From positions 1,240,001 through 1,304,000 of the forward strand of contig NZ_CP021323.1 in NCBI RefSeq assembly GCF_002155145.1: a DNA stretch of 64,000 bases. The letters run 5' to 3'. The notes under the pieces are model-generated. The model did no database searches. It had not been told where the DNA came from and saw only the letters and a list, made by a program, of their open reading frames with translations. The position numbers were made by a program, and so were the translations under genes. This document shows positions 62,727 through 64,000 of this stretch, in pieces (within the stretch, counting starts at the first letter, position 1; the number at the start of each line of letters is the position of its first letter). Origin of the DNA: Kushneria konosiri (lineage in GTDB: Bacteria > Pseudomonadota > Gammaproteobacteria > Pseudomonadales > Halomonadaceae).

Positions 62727-64000
62727 TCAGGACCGAGCCGATACCGGAAGGCATAACGTAAAGCGTACCCCCGAATGTTCATTGCTGACCGTCGCCAGAC
62801 CGCCATGAAGTTGAGCGATGGAGCGTACGATCGCCAGTCCCAGTCCGCCGGAATCGCCGGGCGTATGGCGCGACGCATCCACACGGTAGAAACGCTCGAA
62901 TAGCAGCGACAGATGCGCCTCGGGAATCGGCTCTCCCTGATTGAGGACACTGATATGGTGCAGGTGATCAATCTGCTGCTGATCAATGACGATGGGCGTT
63001 TGCGTCTGACCGTAACGCAGAGCATTGGCGATCAGGTTGGCCAGCGCACGTCGTAGCAGATCCGGGTCGGCATCAAGACGGCCATGAGTTCGATTGATCA
63101 GTGTCATACCCCGCTCTTCGGCCATGCCTTCGAAATACTCGCAGAGCTGATCGACCATGTCGTGAAGCTCGATCGGCTGTCGATCGAGGCTTGCATCGGG
63201 CTGCTCGTTACGCGCCAGAAAGAGCATGCTGTCGATCATGCGCGCGAGTCTTTCAAACTCCTCCTGATTAGAAATCAGTATCTCTTTGTATTCATCGCCG
63301 GTCCGGTCATGACGCAGCCTCTGCTGTGTCTGTCCCATCAAATTGGTCAAGGGCGTTCGCATCTCATGGGCGAGATCTTCGGAAAAGCGTGAAAGCTGCA
63401 GAAAACCGGCTTCAAGGCGAGTCAGCATACCGTTCAGGGCAAGGCTCAAGTCACGCAGCTCGCTGACTTCCGAGTGCTCGGGCAAACGATAATAGAGATG
63501 CTGCGTATCGATAGTGGCTGCTCGAGCCGTTAACCGCCTGACCGGAGCCAGTCCGCGTCTTGTGACGATCCAGCCGAGCAAAAAGGCCGCCAGAGAACCA
63601 CCCGCCAGCGAAAGCCAGAGCTTGCTGCGATAACTCGCCAGCATGCGGTTACGCTCGGTCAGACGCTTGCCGGCAATCAGCGTGACCTGTTGGCCATCAA
63701 GACGGGCATCAATCCAGGCAAGTCTTGCCGGTGCGCCATTCAAAACGGTACGCAGCTGCACCTCATCACTGCCTTTCAGTTCAGGCACCGGCTGATGCAT
63801 GGGATTGACTTCTATGATAGGACGGTCGTCATCCGTCAGCACCCAGAGCACGCTTTCGCGATTATCAAGCATGTTGGCATACAGTCGAGGGCGGTGACGC
63901 AGTGCCTCGACGCTGGCGCTATTGTCCAGCAGCACGATCATGCGCTCCAGGCGGCCCCGCAGCATCTGATCGTCACGCCAGGTAATTTCGCTATACAGGG
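62727..64000 (-). CDS. Sensor histidine kinase, CusS-like heavy-metal family (5' end outside window)
   Basis: At least 423 residues; the frame remains open to the window edge, so the true start is upstream. A periplasmic sensor part (to ~110), a membrane helix LWLSLAGGSLAAFLLGWIV, a HAMP domain (RRLTARAATIDTQHLYYRL), HisKA box SEDLAHEMRTPLTNLM, and ATPase domain with ALANLIANALRYG (N box) and GGLGLAIVRSIAQLHGG (G2). Kinases with this HAMP/periplasmic layout (CusS/CopS/IrlS type) usually sense copper, silver or zinc. Its response-regulator gene should lie beyond 64000. Confidence 0.9.
   Translation of the reverse strand, partial: LYSEITWRDDQMLRGRLERMIVLLDNSASVEALRHRPRLYANMLDNRESVLWVLTDDDRPIIEVNPMHQPVPELKGSDEVQLRTVLNGAPARLAWIDARLDGQQVTLIAGKRLTERNRMLASYRSKLWLSLAGGSLAAFLLGWIVTRRGLAPVRRLTARAATIDTQHLYYRLPEHSEVSELRDLSLALNGMLTRLEAGFLQLSRFSEDLAHEMRTPLTNLMGQTQQRLRHDRTGDEYKEILISNQEEFERLARMIDSMLFLARNEQPDASLDRQPIELHDMVDQLCEYFEGMAEERGMTLINRTHGRLDADPDLLRRALANLIANALRYGQTQTPIVIDQQQIDHLHHISVLNQGEPIPEAHLSLLFERFYRVDASRHTPGDSGGLGLAIVRSIAQLHGGLATVSNEHSGVRFTLCLPVSARS

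Overview
The window is a stretch of chromosome from a high-G+C gammaproteobacterium, most likely a halophile of the Halomonadaceae (Halomonas, Kushneria, Salinicola or a relative). This rests on protein similarity as I recall it (UvrD, PhoBRU, SpoT, Dcm and Hmp all resemble enteric and pseudomonad versions), on the gmk-rpoZ-spoT-ridA order, and on the acrylate gene pair acuR/acuI. The genus is inference. A perfect 16-bp parS site at 43178-43193 suggests the window lies in the origin-proximal part of the chromosome.

Layout: 1-7400 holds the 3' end of uvrD, phoU with a Pho box, cysZ, an AmiD-type lipoprotein amidase, the phoBR operon with its own Pho box, and ubiCA. 7650-12770 holds an HU gene, trpBA with a divergent TrpI-type regulator, and an AraC regulator followed by a LysE exporter. 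12790-22980 holds an MpaB-like DUF2236 protein, oxyR-recG (overlapping), an epimerase-like protein, ridA, spoT, rpoZ, gmk, glutaredoxin 2 and a GST. 23100-27080 holds a MocR regulator divergent from a LysE exporter, a GNAT acetyltransferase and an MFS carrier.

27100-30550 is an accessory patch. Four broken pieces (narH 5' end, RES-domain 3' end, glpQ 5' end, lipoprotein 5' end) surround one intact, strongly AT-rich gene for a 591-residue protein of unknown function, preceded by two AT-rich palindromes. This is the best candidate for something undescribed. Next to it (30551-37889) a TonB-dependent receptor faces a dipeptide/nickel-type ABC importer whose two permeases are fused into one protein. 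A Zur-like palindrome lies upstream of the importer, so zinc or zinc-metallophore uptake is the leading idea. A small AT-rich GIY-YIG-like gene follows.

38680-49990 holds a periplasmic cyclophilin, an SDR, the nitric-oxide module hmp/norR (sigma-54 promoter and two NorR half-site pairs visible), parS, a LysR/SDR pair, ohr/ohrR, an inositol-phosphatase family protein, an Old Yellow Enzyme, an ArsR regulator, and a MarR/membrane protein pair with a perfect operator palindrome. 50100-54800 holds a TDT-family carrier with a divergent LysR gene, then a PD-(D/E)XK nuclease-like protein directly upstream of a Dcm-type cytosine methyltransferase, possibly a restriction-modification pair. 54880-64000 holds a membrane PQQ glucose dehydrogenase, a CPBP protease, an MFS carrier, the acuI/acuR pair with a metallo-beta-lactamase fold protein, and the 3' part of a CusS-like sensor kinase that runs off the window.

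Coordinates and translations were read by eye. Functional names rest on motif recognition, not on database searches.
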